NCBI GenBank assembly: GCA_902780305.1
Contig: CACZFB010000050.1
Span: forward strand, 1-39,011
Reading direction: 5' to 3'
Source of the DNA: an uncultured Coriobacteriaceae bacterium
Lineage (GTDB): Bacteria > Actinomycetota > Coriobacteriia > Coriobacteriales > Atopobiaceae
DNA: 39,011 nt
In this document: positions 38,901 through 39,011 of the stretch, one piece after another
Numbering within the stretch: position 1 is the stretch's first letter
How the letters are laid out: the number at the start of each line of letters is the position of its first letter
Notes under the pieces: generated by a model
Seen by the model: the letters and a program-made list of their open reading frames with translations, nothing else
Databases searched by the model: none
Told to the model about the DNA's origin: nothing
Translations under genes and position numbers: made by a program

Positions 38901-39011
38901 GAACTTTCTGATTTTCTCGGTTATCGGACACGGAAGAAAACCCGAACCCGACGAGTATTTCCAGCACATGAGCTGGCTTCACTCTGATTGCGAGTTCGGG
39001 TTTCCTTTCTG
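38895..39011. repeat. Inverted repeats at the window end
   Basis: AAATCAGAA (38895-38903) faces TTCTGATTT (38906-38914). AAACCCGAAC (38938-38947) faces GTTCGGGTTT (38993-39002). They may mark the end of a mobile element that cut the recombinase gene, but the rest is outside the window. Confidence 0.45.

Noticed and set aside
1..39011. General sequencing or assembly error as the cause of all broken genes
   Set aside because: Frameshifts could be errors, but large internal deletions, truncations joined to unrelated genes and clustering of damage in the 29-39 kb region point to real decay. Individual one-base shifts (portal, DinJ, HATPase) still need read support.
1..39011. tRNA, rRNA or a replication origin
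   Set aside because: I found no cloverleaf ending, rRNA stretch or DnaA-box cluster on either strand by eye.

Overview
The window is high-GC bacterial DNA, densely packed with genes on both strands. Codon usage, the gene repertoire (thymidine kinase, GuaA, a DUF6323/DUF6179-type pair, QueT, a DUF4143 ATPase) and the style of the integrase and phage remnants suggest a Coriobacteriia member of the Actinomycetota, perhaps an Olsenella-like Atopobiaceae. This taxonomic call is inference, because no rRNA or marker set is present.

Layout. Bases 1-6100 hold, mostly on the minus strand, a broken GlpA-like FAD/2Fe-2S oxidoreductase with a coupled small membrane protein, a membrane-anchored alpha/beta hydrolase, a flavodoxin on the plus strand behind a MerR-type promoter, an iron-dependent alcohol dehydrogenase and thymidine kinase. 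Bases 6266-11442 form a plus-strand cluster: a TPR/Sel1 protein, an esterase, a proline-rich tandem-repeat protein, and a 948-residue fusion of a second esterase, related to the first, with an acyl-adenylate-forming enzyme. A flavin reductase-like gene follows. I consider this cluster the best candidate for an undescribed system. Bases 12.9-21 kb carry a CDP-alcohol phosphatidyltransferase, a GNAT acetyltransferase joined to the stump of another, guaA, a VOC protein, a cyclophilin-like lipoprotein, a tandem DJ-1/PfpI pair with an RpiR-type regulator, and two overlapping genes of the DUF6323/DUF6179 type. Bases 21-29.4 kb hold a 1297-residue PAS-GGDEF-EAL-PAS-GAF-GGDEF-PAS protein, queT, a PAP2/XRE operon with a small downstream peptide ORF, and two methyltransferase genes.

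From about 29.4 kb to the end the DNA is a mosaic of accessory and decaying genes. It contains a DUF4143 ATPase preceded by three 33-bp-phased repeats, a 200-bp duplicate of the neighbouring methyltransferase gene, a decayed HATPase/RelE/DinJ set, a PhzF/RidA operon, a TetR stump, and a tyrosine integrase broken by a nonsense codon and a deletion. It ends with prophage terL and portal remnants around an intact GrpB-family gene, and a second recombinase stump at the window end. Three copies of a terminator-like repeat, two of them attached to a guaA-like 3' tail (..EWE-stop), punctuate this region and look like stacked integration scars.

Several intergenic spaces carry palindromes of one or two REP-like families. 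One family has a conserved box (around ACGGGCTGGCC) next to a palindrome built around ATCAA-GGGGGT-ACCCCC-TTGAT. The other is the AAAGGGG..CCCCTTT type.
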